From the NCBI RefSeq assembly GCF_034190915.1, contig NW_026947506.1, positions 13,949,501 through 14,013,500 of the forward strand: a stretch of DNA of 64,000 bases, in the 5' to 3' direction. The position numbers and the translations under genes were made by a program. The DNA is from Cavia porcellus (taxonomy: Eukaryota; Chordata; Mammalia; Rodentia; Caviidae). The notes below the pieces were generated by a model. It did no database searches and was not told where the DNA came from. It was given only the letters and a program-made list of their open reading frames with translations. Below, in pieces: positions 45,601-56,627 of the stretch. Position 1 is the stretch's first letter. Every line of letters starts with the position of its first letter.

Positions 45601-48147
45601 GAAGCTAAACATATAGCCAGAGATGTGGGCCAGGCTAGATGCTACAATGGAGCCCCATGCTTGATCCTCTTGGTTACTATTCAGTGATGCCATGGTTACA
45701 CGTAAGGACTGGAGACTGTAAGCTGTGCATGCCAAATAGTTTCCTTTTCACACACTGAAATTTTCTGCCATTCAACACACATATTTCAGAAGGAAAAATA
45801 ATGTGGATTCATGTGATACTCTTATTTACACTTGGTTGGCTCAAAAAACATATAGGATATTTGTTAAGCCTACTTTTTAGTATCTGGCTGAGTCCTTCTA
45901 GTGTGACCTCAAACACCAAGCCTATGCCCTTCCTTTAAAGCTTCTTCTTTAATCTCTACAATTCTTGTCTCTGATAAATTAGTTACTGTTTTCATGTTAT
46001 TTACCATGTTTCTGCATTAGCATTTTTCAGTGCTTTCTGAGAAAATAAAACCCTTAATATCCCTGAATGTGCTAACACGATACAATATCATGACACATTT
46101 CTCTGCATGTACACAAAAATTCGTATGCATGCTCTTCTATCTGGAAATTATTTTTCTAGGTCACTACTTCACCTGCATCATAAACTCACTGTATCAGATC
46201 TCATTTAAAAATTGCCACTTTCAGACACCTCAAACATTACTGAAAACTTAAGAACACCTGGCTTACCTCATCACACTTTACTCTAGCCTGTCACGTTCAT
46301 TGTAAGAGAATTTCTCAATTTGAGCTTTGAAAAACTGAAGACACAGAAGAGCTTTGTTTTTAGTCATTGTTCTCTCCAGACAGGTACACCATTTCTATAT
46401 CAAATGAGCACAAATTCAGTGCTAAAACGGCATGAGGCACTAGATAAGAAAGTTGCTGTGAGAATATGAAAGAAAGAAATGTGAAATTAACCATTTCCAC
46501 AAAAGGGTGGCATTTTGATCAGAAGTGCTTGATACACAAAGGAATTTCCCAGGCCTGTTAAAAGCAACACTGATGCTAGAGAAATCAGCCTGAAACAATT
46601 CTGAGCATGGAGAGAAATCATCATTAAATACTGTGTGAATGTAAGCCACAAAAGGAGCAAAAGTCTTCTGAGAAATTTAATCCTTTTATGCCTATAGGAG
46701 CTCTGTAACAGATTTCAGCACCATTTAGAGGTTGATGGGAGATACTAGATGGAATACTGGGGATTTTGCTTCAATTCTTGTAAATTTCAGATACTTCTAT
46801 ACTGCTCTGCTAATGAATTTTTGGTGAAACAAAATGTGTCTCATGTATATTTCCTGACAGAAGCAGAAATCTGTTGAAGGACCAGATGAGTTGCAAACTA
46901 TTGGTTAACAAAAGCAAAGATTGCCTCTATGAGCTTACACTTTATTGATAATTCAGGGCCAGACACCAGACTTCAAAAGCACCAGTGTTCAGTCTCTGGT
47001 AAGGAGTTCAGGTGGTATTAGACCATATCATAGAGGATCCAAGTATGCCTAGTTCTTTCCCTCCATGAAAACCAGAGTATAATGATTTGTTTTGATGGCG
47101 AATCTAAAAAAAAATATTGCAGTATTTTTTCTGCACAGAATATTCCTCTATAATCTTCAGGTTAGTTCAAGCTGTAATGAATGACAGGCATGGTATCCAT
47201 TTTTCAACTATATACTATCCGAGTGTATAATAAATGATCCTATTCTTGTACACTGAAACACTGTTATGGAGCCAAAGGTACTCTAAATGCTGTATTCTGT
47301 ACCTTTTGTTACAAGGTGATTTGCTGTCTCAAAGAATATCATACAGATTCTCTTAAGGATATTAATATATTGATGTTTTAGAAGAAGGCCCCTGGAATAT
47401 ACTCTAGAATAATACATTCCATTCTTCTTTATCCTTTGTTGACTCTGTGTCTTTCAAAATTTACTGGATGAAATGAGTGTAACAAGATTTCCTCATACTA
47501 TGCATATGTAATATTTCTTCATTTTAACACGATGTCCTCTGAAACTGATCTATATTATAATTTTCTTCATTTTACATTCTGTAAGCTATATTGTACTGTA
47601 ATTGAAAGCTCACAAAAAGAAATGGGCTTACACAAGCAGGCAAACTGTCATGGAAAGGCAGTTTACTCAAAGTTAAAACAGTTAGAAAGGTTTCCGAATC
47701 CATCATAAATTAGAACTGCAAATGGAAGTGCTTTATCTTCAGCCAGGCACATGGTTGGTGGTTTGTGTTCAAACTGCTCATGCTCATGTCTGATCATTGA
47801 AAATGTCTACCTTATCCCCTTGTCAGGCTTATGCAAGCCAGTGTGAACAGAAAGGGGCACCTCATGATGATCATGATCATCAAAACAACTCAAAGCAGAG
47901 AAAAAAATCCATAATTCTTTATGTTCATTTTCAAAACACTACTCATGTTATTGTCCTAATTCAGTTGTTTGGGAGAACCCAATTAATACAACACTCAAAA
48001 CATGAAACAATAAACTTGAGTATCATGTTCTATAGAGGATTTTAATTTATACTTGAAAGTATAAATCTAGTGACACTACTGAAGCTAGAAAGAATATCAT
48101 GATCAACTAAAAGAAAGTTGAAAATGAAATGTTTTGAAAGTGCACAG
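42631..48147. other. Unit 2 DNA, no gene seen
   Basis: Collinear pieces of unit 1 are joined with three block absences (junctions near 42,895, 47,110 and 47,612). ORFs of 60-117 codons (for example 44,119-44,472 minus) are not conserved with the unit 1 paralogs. Confidence 0.55.
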
Positions 48148-49139
48148 AGAGGGGGGAGGAGCAAGATAGTGGATAGATAACAATTGGTTACAGAAGCTCC
48201 CTGAGATAGTCAGTTTAGAAGTCAACATAACACAGAGTGGGGAGCCCCAAACAGAGGGAGATGAATTTTCTCATCCCAAGAAGAAATTAAGGCAACTTGC
48301 TGAACTATCCAAGGTCACCAAGTGGCTTGCTGAGTTCCCACAGTGGCTTGCTGAGGTCCTACCATGACTTGCCAAGCTGTCCAAGGTCCCATTGCTTCGA
48401 CACTGAATTCGGGGCCAGTGAGCCAAAGGGAGAGCTGAGTTGGCAGGGTGCCTACATCGACCTGTGGTGAGTGATGGGGGTGGAGCCATTCCACAAATAG
48501 GAATCAGAATGTCATCCAGCAGATGACATTCTGGGACCAGGCAGGGTTGGCAAGTACAAGGGGTAGCAGCAACTTCAGTCAATTGCAACCTTCCTGAACA
48601 GGATTGGTGGAGTGAGCTAGGCCTGGGTCATATGACCTGGCTGAGACCCAATAGGTTAACCGAAATCAAGTCCCTATAGTGGTGGTGCATACTAACTACA
48701 CTAACCCAGTGAAATCTCAGAAGTTTGACTGACAGTGCAGGCCACAGCAGCTTGACTGACCTGCAGGGGAGACAGTGCAAAGAAATGCAGTGCATGTCAC
48801 AGCAACTTGACTGATCCCCACATTGCCACATTACAGCTGCTGCCTGCAGCACCTCCAGGCTGCCAGCGAGATCTGTCACTGTGGGCCCAGGAGTGACTGG
48901 GCACCTACCTGCTGCCACCGCCCCTGACCTTGCCACTGCAGCTGACCCAGAGGGGAGGTGGCACAAAGTCAGCTGCCACCTCCCTGCTGTGCTCCAGCTG
49001 CCACCACTGGGAGGGGAGGTGACACAAAATAATACAGTGCAGGCCACAGCACTTGACTGATCCAGAGGGGAGGGACCAGCATACGCTGTCCCTGTCTACA
49101 ACTCACTAGCACACTGCAGTGGGAAGGACGATCTAGCCA
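48148..49139 (+). promoter_or_regulatory. 5' UTR (probable internal promoter) of the half-L1
   Basis: This is GC-rich compared with its surroundings and contains repeated GTGGCTTGCTGAG units near 48,312-48,360 and repeated GCAGGCCACAGCA/CTTGACTGA units near 48,727-49,060. LINE-1 5' UTRs hold an internal promoter. That role is inferred from position, not from a recognised factor site. Confidence 0.6.
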
Positions 49140-50304
49140 GTGCACTTCAGAAGAATTCTAACCAACAAACAAAGAAACTGGGGCCTCCTGGAAGAAGCAA
49201 AAAAGATGGAAAGAGGAAGCAATAACAAAAAGTCCCTAGGTCCCAATGCTGAGAACATGGATCCAGGACAGGTAAATACAAAGGAGAATGAGAAAAGCAA
49301 ACATGTATTATCAGACACAGCACCAGTGGACATAAAGAGATATATTCGGGACCTCATAGATGAGTTCAAAAGTGAAATATTTAGCCAAATAAAGCAAGAT
49401 GTAAGAAAATTAATTAAAGAGATACTAAGCACCTCTCAAGCAGACACAGATGGAAGAAGGGAGGAACTCAAATAAAGGAGAGAACCATTTGATGAAGAAT
49501 ATAAAAAATATAGAATACAAGAAGCAGATTCAAAGAGATCACAAGGAAATTAAAAACTCTATGGAAAGATGGCAAGTCAGCTTGAAAGAAACTAAGGATA
49601 GACTATCCAAACTGGAGGACAATTTTGCAATGTGGGAGTATGAAAGGGAAAACTTCTTAAAAACAACAAGGAAACAAGCAGTAACAATACAAAGCCTAAA
49701 TGATGACAAAGGGATCTATAACTTGAGAATAAAGAATGTAAATGAAGAAGCTGCGATACAAACAAAGGAACTACAAAAGTTATAAACAGAAATAATTAAG
49801 GAAAACATCCCAAACATAGGAAAAGGAAATGATATCCTGATATATGAGGCATACAGAACTCCAGCCACCTATAACCAAAACAGAGCTACACCCAGGCATG
49901 TAATAATCAAGCTCCCAGAAATTCAATATGAGAACAAAATATTAAAAGCTGTTAGAGACAAGAAACAGACAACCTATAGAGGAATGCCCATCAGAATAAC
50001 AGCAGACTTCTTGACACAAATCATCAAGTCAAAAAGAGCCTAGAGCAAACTATTCCAAGCCCTGAAAGAAAATAACCTCCATCCCAGATTGATATACCAT
50101 GCTTAACTGTCTTTAGAAATTAATGGAGAAACAAGATGCTTCCAAGACAAAGAGGAACTTGGGAAATTTGCAACCACCAACCCAAGTCTACAGAGAATAC
50201 TGTAGGGCATTCTAGAGAGAGAAAGAAAAGTACTAGGATTCCAGGAACAGTGGCATAGAGGCCTCAATGAATGGAGCAGAAAACAGAATGAAGAAGATAA
50301 GTAA
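49140..50304 (+). pseudogene. LINE-1 ORF1 (RNA-binding protein), decayed
   Basis: The N-terminal half is charged and coiled-coil-like (VDIKRYIRDLIDEFKSEIF, then KETKDRLSKLEDNF). A middle RRM-like part has LRIKNVNEE, AYRTP and PRHVIIKLPEI. The C-terminal domain has MPIRITADFLTQ, NNLHPRLIYHA and NPSLQRIL, the usual order for the LINE-1 ORF1 nucleic-acid chaperone, and the frame ends at TAA 50,302-50,304. One frameshift near 49,450-49,480 and stops at 49,783 and about 50,047 inactivate it. The length is close to that of a normal ORF1. Confidence 0.9.
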
Positions 50305-50804
50305 ACAGCTGATGGCAAAAAAGAATGTAACAGAAATGAGGCAGAGAAGACTTTATTCAAAACTGATATGATTGATAGTATCAAGTCTGAATATAGGCAA
50401 CTACACTGAAGATGACAACACTCTATGATATACATTCTGGTTTGATAACTGCTGGTTTTTGAAGTTCTATATTATATACAAAGTTGTGTTTTTATTAATA
50501 CTGTTATGTACTGATATATTCAATTATACTATGTCTGATGATATATTCAATTCTATTGGAGATAACAAGGGACAACACAGGAACCATGGTAGAACTCTTT
50601 GTACAATGGTCTTATATGTTTATTTCATTTCATGTGCTTATAGGAATATGTTTTGTTTTGCCATGCTTTGTTTTATTTCTCCCTCTAATATATAAAGGAT
50701 AGAAATGCATATTAAGAGTCATGCATGTGTAGAATCTGTAAACAGTTTATGGGAACAGATCTTATGACACATGATGAAATGAACAGATACCTTGAAGAAA
50801 AAGA

Positions 50805-51560
50805 GACACTAAAATACCCAGTGCTGACCCTGGAGTGTCATAATGTGAAACCCAGCAATAGTATTATTCTTTGTTCAGAGTGATATTAGCCTTCTTGGGT
50901 TTATTCAATGTCAACACAATTGAAGATATGGATAACTACATGTATGTTTAATTGTATAGGATTGATAACCATATTTCTAAGTTTTTGTTGGATAGTTGAA
51001 CAGAACTGGTTGCAGTCTCACTGTTTGAGTCCCTACTTTATATGCTCCACTTTGGTATCTTCAATAACTATTTGTAAGAAGACAATCTGTAATCATCAAC
51101 TAGTGATTTCTTGCTGATTATTTTTTTCTTTGAAATTGTGTATTATTTCTATCCATTTTCTGTTTTGCTTTATATTAAATTTAAAAAAAGAAACTACAGT
51201 ACCCAGTGTCGTGATATGAAATCCAGCAATACTATTATTCTTTGTTCAGAATGATTTTAACCACTTTAGTTTGTTTAATCTAGACATAAATGAAGATATG
51301 GATAGCTGCACACATGTTTAAGTGCATAGGATTGACAACCATGTTACTAAGTTTTTTTTGGACAGTTGAACAGAACTGTTTGCAGTCTCACTGAATTCTC
51401 ACTTAACATAATCCACTCTTGTACTTTGAACAACTGTTTGTAAAACAATATGTAAACATCAACTAGTGATTTTTTACTGTTTATTTTTTCTCTGAATTTA
51501 TGTATGATTTCTACCTATTTTCTGTTTTTTTAGTCTTTATTTAAATAAAATTAAAAAAAA
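50805..51560 (+). repeat. Two tandem copies of the LINE-1 terminal 3' module
   Basis: Copy 1 (about 50,805-51,190) and copy 2 (about 51,193-51,560) share CCCAGTG..GTGxxATGAAA.CCAGCAAT, TATTATTCTTTGTTCAGA, GGATTGA.AACCAT and AACAGAACTG, offset by about 370 bp. Each ends in its own A-rich run (TTAAATTTAAAAAAAGAAAC and TAAAATTAAAAAAAAGAAAT). Confidence 0.9.
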
Positions 51561-52129
51561 GAAATTGCACAGAATATACCTAATCAAAGAAACATTGCTT
51601 GTATACCTTGGATCTTTTAAACATGCTCAACATAATTGCTTAATCTGTGCTTGGAAAAATATGTATAACATAATCCACATTTCACAATACAATATGAAAA
51701 TCTCTTGGACTTCACTGAAGATAGCCCACTGTAGTCACCAGTTGTTCAGCATCAGTGTCCTGTTGTTGAAAGAATAGTGATTCACAATTGCTGTCCTCCA
51801 TCATGAGCAAGTATTGTGCATCACTAGTGTACAAAAACAATAAAACAAAAAACAAGAATAGGATTTTCACTAGATAATTTTTCTGAAGATTTTTTACAGG
51901 GCCTAAATGATGTGAAATAAGTTACTATCTATTGGACATAAATCTCACATTCATATTTTGTATTGAAAGAGGGTCTTGCTCAATTCTTCAGGACAGTTGT
52001 TGTAACAATTCCTGTCACAGTTCCTCAAGTAGCAGAGAGTAAAGGAGTGAACTACAGTTCCTCACTGGTCTTTATATTAAGCAAGCATTGAAATCTTGGT
52101 ACATCATGATGTAAAAAAAGATCCCAAAC
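51561..52129. other. End of unit 2 and start of unit 3, no gene seen
   Basis: 51,573-51,870 matches 36,197-36,510. The repeat phase set by the window start changes at 52,026. Confidence 0.55.
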
Positions 52130-52456
52130 TTAAATTGGTATAGTGATACATGTGTATCACTATATATGTATGCCTGCATTAAAATAATTGCAAACACTAT
52201 CAAAAACTCACACCACCTTCAGCAACTTAGTAAGACCTGATCTCAAAAATTTTTAGAAAATTAAAAACGTAGCTCAGAGCAAAATTCCAGAGTTCAGACC
52301 CTATACAAACAGATAAACAACCAAACAAGCATGCTGAGCAAGGTGGTATACACCTGTAGTCACAAATCTTAAGAGTCTGAGGCAAAAAGATCATCATGAC
52401 TTCAAGGCCAGCCTTACTACAGAGCGAGACCTTGTCTCAAAAATAATTAATAAATA
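52130..52456 (+). repeat. Composite SINE (unit 3), without CA repeat
   Basis: Paralog of 100-463. B1-like monomer, ID-like piece, then B1 starting GCATGCTGAGCAAGG with GACTTCAAGGCCAGCC and GACCTTGTCTCAAAAAT. Confidence 0.8.
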
Positions 52457-52968
52457 AATCATCAAGAATATCTGGAACACTTTGATACACTGGGATACCC
52501 CTTGCCATTCTGCTTCAGTTGTGGTGTACACATTAATCTTAAACCTAAAACAAGGCCAGTTTCCTAATTTCAGATTTTGTCTCAAAAAGTGATTCCATGA
52601 ACTGACAAGTGGTAGCAGAGGCATAGTTTCCCATTACTGAATTCCCTTCCTTTCTTCAAGCCTCTGACTTGTGCACACCTCATAGAACAAGCAAGCAACC
52701 AAGTCTGCCATCATGCTTACCCAAAGAACAATCTGAGTTTCTGAGATCTTTTATATTCTAGACACTACTATTGGCTAAACAAAAAACACTTTACAGCTAA
52801 CCATTGATATATGGCTCAATTTTATTTCAGGCTTTTCCCCTAATACAGTATTCCTTTGAAAGTACAATTTAAGTAGCATTTTTGTATTTTAAAAGGTAAC
52901 AACTATGTCAAGAACTATATCCCTTAATACAGAGATGACACCTTGGCTCCATCCTGCTTGGACACATG

Positions 52969-52969
<1 letters not shown>

Positions 52970-53011
<42 letters not shown>

Positions 53012-53012
53012 C

Positions 53013-53041
<29 letters not shown>
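52970..53041 (+). repeat. (TA)n microsatellite, bipartite
   Basis: Two TA runs are separated by GCCC and followed by GCCCC. The equivalent place in unit 1 (near 965-985) reads ACACACATGTATGTCCC with no TA expansion, so the expansion arose in unit 3. Confidence 0.95.
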
Positions 53042-53043
<2 letters not shown>

Positions 53044-54100
53044 CCAATACAAGGTGTCTCTGAGTGTAAGTTTACTAGGCAGCCCCTTCTCAAAATTGTC
53101 TTTGGCAGTTCTACTTTACCCTTCCCTTGATAAGATTTTAACACCCACTACATTTTTCTCAGCTTTCTAACTCAGTGGCAGAGCTAACTTAAAATAATTG
53201 TGAATGGAAGTGTCAGCTAAATAATTAAAATTTTAGCATTCTTTGGCATTGCTCTGTATGGAACTCAGGAGTTCACTAGGTGTTTGGCAGGTGCTCCCCC
53301 ACTGTGGCACATCAGCAAATGTCTTTAAATTCTCAGAACCTTTCTTAATATCTAATATGGGTTTAGAAATGTAGGAAGGTAGTAGAAATTTAGAAGATGA
53401 CTACAAAGATTAAAAAGCAAAAGTTTGAGGAGGTGTTGTGGATATGAGGCCCTGCATCACAGATATTTATTAGTAGCAGACCTTCCATCTGTGCTGCTGA
53501 TAGGAATAAAACCAGGGACCTCTTTCACCACCACTGCATCCACCTCTAGTTTGCATCTAAGCCTGGATTTCCCCAAGGCCCCTCCTCTGCCCAGAATGGT
53601 ACAGATGCAAATTTAGTAGTGTTTAGGGTTTCTCAAGAGGGCAGTCAGGCTGGTGGTGTCACTGTGGGCAACTGAGAACTCAAAACTGGCCTTGCTCTAG
53701 TAATGTTGTAGGAAGCTGAGATAAATAGAGATATTCAAGGCAGGCAGCAAGGGCTGGAGGGGGGATAACAAACACCTTCCTCTGTGAGCAAGATCTCAAG
53801 AAAAAAATTCAAAACAAATACAGCCACACACTAAGTATTACCATTAGGGATTGATATTCTACATAGGTATCCATCACCTTGAGGTAGCCAGAAGAAGCCA
53901 CTAATCCAGTTCGACAAAGCAAAGACCCTGCTCTCACTTGATATCTTCTTCCCTGTTGGATCCCAATTTAATCAACTTTACCTGAGCAACTAACTTATAA
54001 TCTTATTGACTGAATATAGTTCTATTCCTCCTCGTGCCTCTAAGAATGGTGAGTTCCCATTTCCCATACCTTGGATCCACCGCATCCTGTGCTTTTGCTC

Positions 54101-54109
54101 TATAAAAAT
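54101..54109 (+). promoter_or_regulatory. LTR TATA box
   Basis: CTCTATAAAAATCCCTA lies about 250 bp before the LTR polyadenylation signal. Units 1 and 2 have the weaker CTGTAAAAATCCC here. Confidence 0.55.
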
Positions 54110-54353
54110 CCCTACAAAAGTCACCCTTCTTGGAAACCCATTGGGCACCCATTCTGTCTGTCTCTCTCTGTCTCTGTCTCCCTCTCTCTTTCAGATATGG
54201 TAGATTCTGCCATCCTGAGGCTTACCTATGTCTAACATGACATTCACCCAACTTGGTACTGGATCAAGAGAAGTAACTCATCTCTCCAAAAGTATCTCAT
54301 CTTTCTTTGTCTATCGTGAAAAATCTTATCAGGACACAAGCTTTCTTTCTCTC

Positions 54354-54359
54354 AATAAA
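54354..54359 (+). terminator. LTR polyadenylation signal AATAAA
   Basis: CTCAATAAATACAT, conserved at the same LTR position in units 1 and 2 and, in reverse, near 55,290 of the antisense LTR. Confidence 0.6.
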
Positions 54360-54570
54360 TACATATTCTGCCCTTAACATTCAATGTTCCTAAAATTCAT
54401 TCTTTGATTTTAGAGAACACAAACTCATCCTGGACAACCTGTAAGTTGTGAGTTTCTTTCACTTCTATCAGCAAAGGGGAAAAGGAACAGAGGATGACTC
54501 AATGCCCATCCAATGCTACATCAGGATTGGGAGCTAATGATGGGGACTCTTGCCATCAGAGTCAGTGTTT

Positions 54571-54653
54571 CTTTTCCTTTGGCATCAGGGTTCAAACTCA
54601 CAATCTCATGCTTTTCATGTAGGTGCTGTACCTCAAAGCTATATCCTAGACCC
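54571..54653 (-). repeat. ID-like SINE remnant (unit 3)
   Basis: Reverse complement of an ID-like unit, GGCATCAGGGTTCAAACTCA to CTATATCCTAGACCC on the plus strand. Same site as the copies at 2,617 and 39,173. Confidence 0.7.
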
Positions 54654-55183
54654 TAAGCCATCATAGTTGTGACTAATTGTAATCAACCTCTTCCAGATTC
54701 CAGCCCATTTCAGAGCTCCTGTCCCACAATGTCACAACTGTGTAACTTGAAGGTCTTCAAGGGTCTTTCCTATACAGACTGTAGCTTGTAGAAGTCACAG
54801 AAAAGGCCCATCCAGCTGGGGCCCTTGCCACTACATGCTACAGGCAAGTACTTTGGTGCCTAGACACTGGAAGAGCCCTCCCTTTTGGCCTCCTCTGATT
54901 GGATAGTTTATACAGTTTTCACCTTTTTCATTGACTGACTTCCACTCTATTGCCCTCCTTCTGAGCCAAGCCAGATAAGAGAAACAAAGTGGGACCCAGG
55001 TGCAGGATGTCAGTGCAGAGATTTGTGGACCAGTTCTCTTACAAAATGTTAATCTCATCTCACCTGACCAATAACACATGCATTTAAAGGCTTTACCCTG
55101 TGGTCTCCGAGCTGACCCTATTTTCTTATAGGGCTCAGTGGAGACTCTTCTTGAACATGGCTCACAAATGTGTCAAAAACTTC

Positions 55184-55808
55184 TGATATAGGGGAGTGAA
55201 ACTTCTGACATACTGTCCATTGAGTATGAGTTAATGTTGCCTAAAATGGAAGAATGAATTTTAGGAACAACAGTGGGTAAGAGTTGAATATGTTTATTGA
55301 GAGAAAGAAACTTTTCATCTGAGACATAGAGAAGGTGTTCTGAACAGTTTGCCAAAGACTGTCTTTTCTAGGGAATTTTATGGGGTAAAATCATGAGGTT
55401 AAATGGGTCCAAAGTGGGGAAAAATGGAAACTCAGAACGTGGGCATAAGGTGGGACAAAACTGTGGCCAACCAGTAAGATTAATAGCTCAGGTAAAATTG
55501 ATTAAATTAGGAACAAATGGGGGAGTGAGTCACTTAGTAAGTGGGGGCCTGTAGCAGCAGTGGCTCTTCTTGTAGGGGTTGGGATGCTGACTTCCTCAGG
55601 GTGATAGAGCCCTATTTGGACTGTTGATTCTTATGATGTGGTTGTATTTGCTTTGTCTTTTTTTTCTTGATATCTGGCCCACAGCAAGAGGCACTTGCCT
55701 TTTCCAAGGCTGCAAGGTATCTGAATTTCTGCTCTGGTTCCTTTGAGGGTTCAGTGCTGTCTGACTGCCTATACTATTTCTATCTAACTCACCTTCCTGT
55801 AACAGTTT
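55184..55808 (-). mobile_element. Antisense solo LTR private to unit 3
   Basis: The plus strand starts TGATATAGGGGAGTG and ends CCTTCCTGTAACA. The reverse complement begins TGTTACAGGAAGGTGAG and aligns along its length with the LTR at 53,704, including TTTAATCAATTTTACCTGAG, the AAATTCATTC tail and the AATAAA equivalent (TTTATTGAGAG on the plus strand). Units 1 and 2 are uninterrupted at this position (near 3,222 and 39,796). The flanks do not show an obvious target duplication. Confidence 0.85.
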
Positions 55809-56340
55809 TAGGCCAATAGTCTAGTAAAAACTCAATCCACTTATGTCAGAAAACAACCTGAGTCCAGACCAGCCCAAGACACAGTACAATAGAGGGAGAA
55901 ATGGTTGTTTGAGAGGTCAGTATTTGGGAATGACATAAGTGGCTTTATTTGGAAGGTTTTCACAATAATTCTATCTATTAATTTTCAGCTAAGAAAATGA
56001 GTATCTGCCATATAAGAGAAAAACAAAACATTAGGATTAAATCACAGCAAAATTCTGCAAAACACCAAAAGTGAAAAAAATTTCACCTCTTCCACAGAAG
56101 ATTGCTACTCATCTGAGGGTCAAATCCTACACCACTCCCTTCTGAAAATAAGCATATTGGAAACATGAGGGTTAGAAGTGCAGCCCCATTGCTCATCACT
56201 GAATCAAGTCCTTGTGCCAAGCAGGAAAGTATAAGTATATTTGACTGTAATTTTCTCATGCCCTGTAATTCTTTCCTCATAAATTGAAATTTTACCTCTT
56301 TCATAACATTAATATTCCTAGAAGAAACATATTGCCTGGA

Positions 56341-56525
56341 GTTATGTGATACTTACGTTAACTCCTTTAGCTTAAGTGATGCATAGGACATTAAAAAAGC
56401 ACACTTATAGGTGTGTCTGGTGAGTTAATGTGAGTTTGATCTGACACAGTAAATCCAGTCCCTGGATCCTTTCTCTTTGGCTCTTTATATTCTTTGGCTC
56501 CTGAGGATCATAAAGTATTTACCAA
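56341..56525. other. Transition out of unit 3
   Basis: Similarity to the Y block weakens and is lost. No feature recognised. Confidence 0.35.
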
Positions 56526-56627
56526 TTTTTTTTTGTCTTTTTATTTTTTATCGGTACGGGGGATTGAACTCAAAACTGCCTGCTTCAAGGCAGGCACTTA
56601 TGCCGCTGAGCTAAATCCCCAGCCCCC
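56526..56627 (-). repeat. Young ID-like SINE, antisense
   Basis: A T-rich tail, TATCGGTACGGGGGATTGAA, CTGCCTGCTTCAAGGCAGG (one base lost in the loop) and GAGCTAAATCCCCAGCCCCC. CCAATTTTT occurs on both sides, a probable target duplication. Confidence 0.92.

Larger units (their letters stand above)
48148..51560 (+). mobile_element. Full-length ORF1-only LINE-1 (half-L1 type)
   Basis: It begins AGAGGGGGGAGGAGCAAGAT, the typical start of a LINE-1 5' UTR. It continues through a GC-rich 5' UTR of about 1 kb, an ORF1 at 49,140-50,304, then a 3' UTR of about 1.25 kb ending TTAAATAAAATTAAAAAAAA. No ORF2 lies between ORF1 and the 3' UTR. Target duplications GAAAGTGCACAG (48,136-48,147) and GAAATTGCACAG (51,561-51,572) flank it. 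Unit 1 has the uninterrupted site (GAAAGTGCACAGAATATACC near 36,188). This layout matches the known half-L1 (HAL1) class, non-autonomous elements keeping ORF1 but not ORF2. Confidence 0.92.
36669..52025 (+). repeat. Segmental duplication, unit 2
   Basis: This is the complete middle copy of the tandem duplication. It is shorter than unit 1 because it lacks the 19.4-kb LINE-1/ERV block and three smaller blocks, and it carries three private insertions: an ID-like SINE at 39,858, an ERV at 40,104 and an ORF1-only LINE-1 at 48,148. The units diverge by many substitutions and small indels, so the duplication is not very recent. Whether the blocks missing here were deleted from unit 2 or gained by unit 1 cannot be settled without an outgroup. 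For the ERV, SINE and LINE-1, the empty paralogous sites show gain in unit 2. Confidence 0.85.
53704..54470 (+). mobile_element. Solo-type LTR (unit 3), best-defined copy
   Basis: It begins TGTTGTAGGAAGCTGAG and ends CACTTCTATCA, with TATAAAAAT at 54,101-54,109 and AATAAA at 54,354-54,359, about 767 bp in all. It contains a CT-rich stretch near 54,157-54,192. There is no attached interior. It is the best template for delimiting the copies in units 1 and 2. Confidence 0.75.
52026..56340 (+). repeat. Segmental duplication, unit 3 (partial)
   Basis: This is the third copy in the same orientation, collinear with 36,669-39,840 through the B1/ID/B1 composite, the LTR and the ID-like remnant. An antisense LTR interrupts it at 55,184-55,808. 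Homology to the X block continues to about 56,050. After that the sequence (an ATGCTTGATC-type landmark is lost, but a TGGAGTTATGTGATACT segment near 56,340 remains) looks more like the Y block at 26,970-27,330 than like the X continuation at 3,480 or 42,700. Unit 3 may therefore be a deleted copy joined within X/Y paralogous sequence. The end point is uncertain. Confidence 0.75.

Noticed and set aside
49140..49475. Host coding gene starting at 49,140
   Set aside because: The reading frame, position after a LINE-1 5' UTR and downstream motifs (AYRTP, IRITADF) show it is LINE-1 ORF1.
53425..53616. 63-codon ORF near the LTR of unit 3
   Set aside because: Not conserved as an ORF in units 1 and 2 at the same place.
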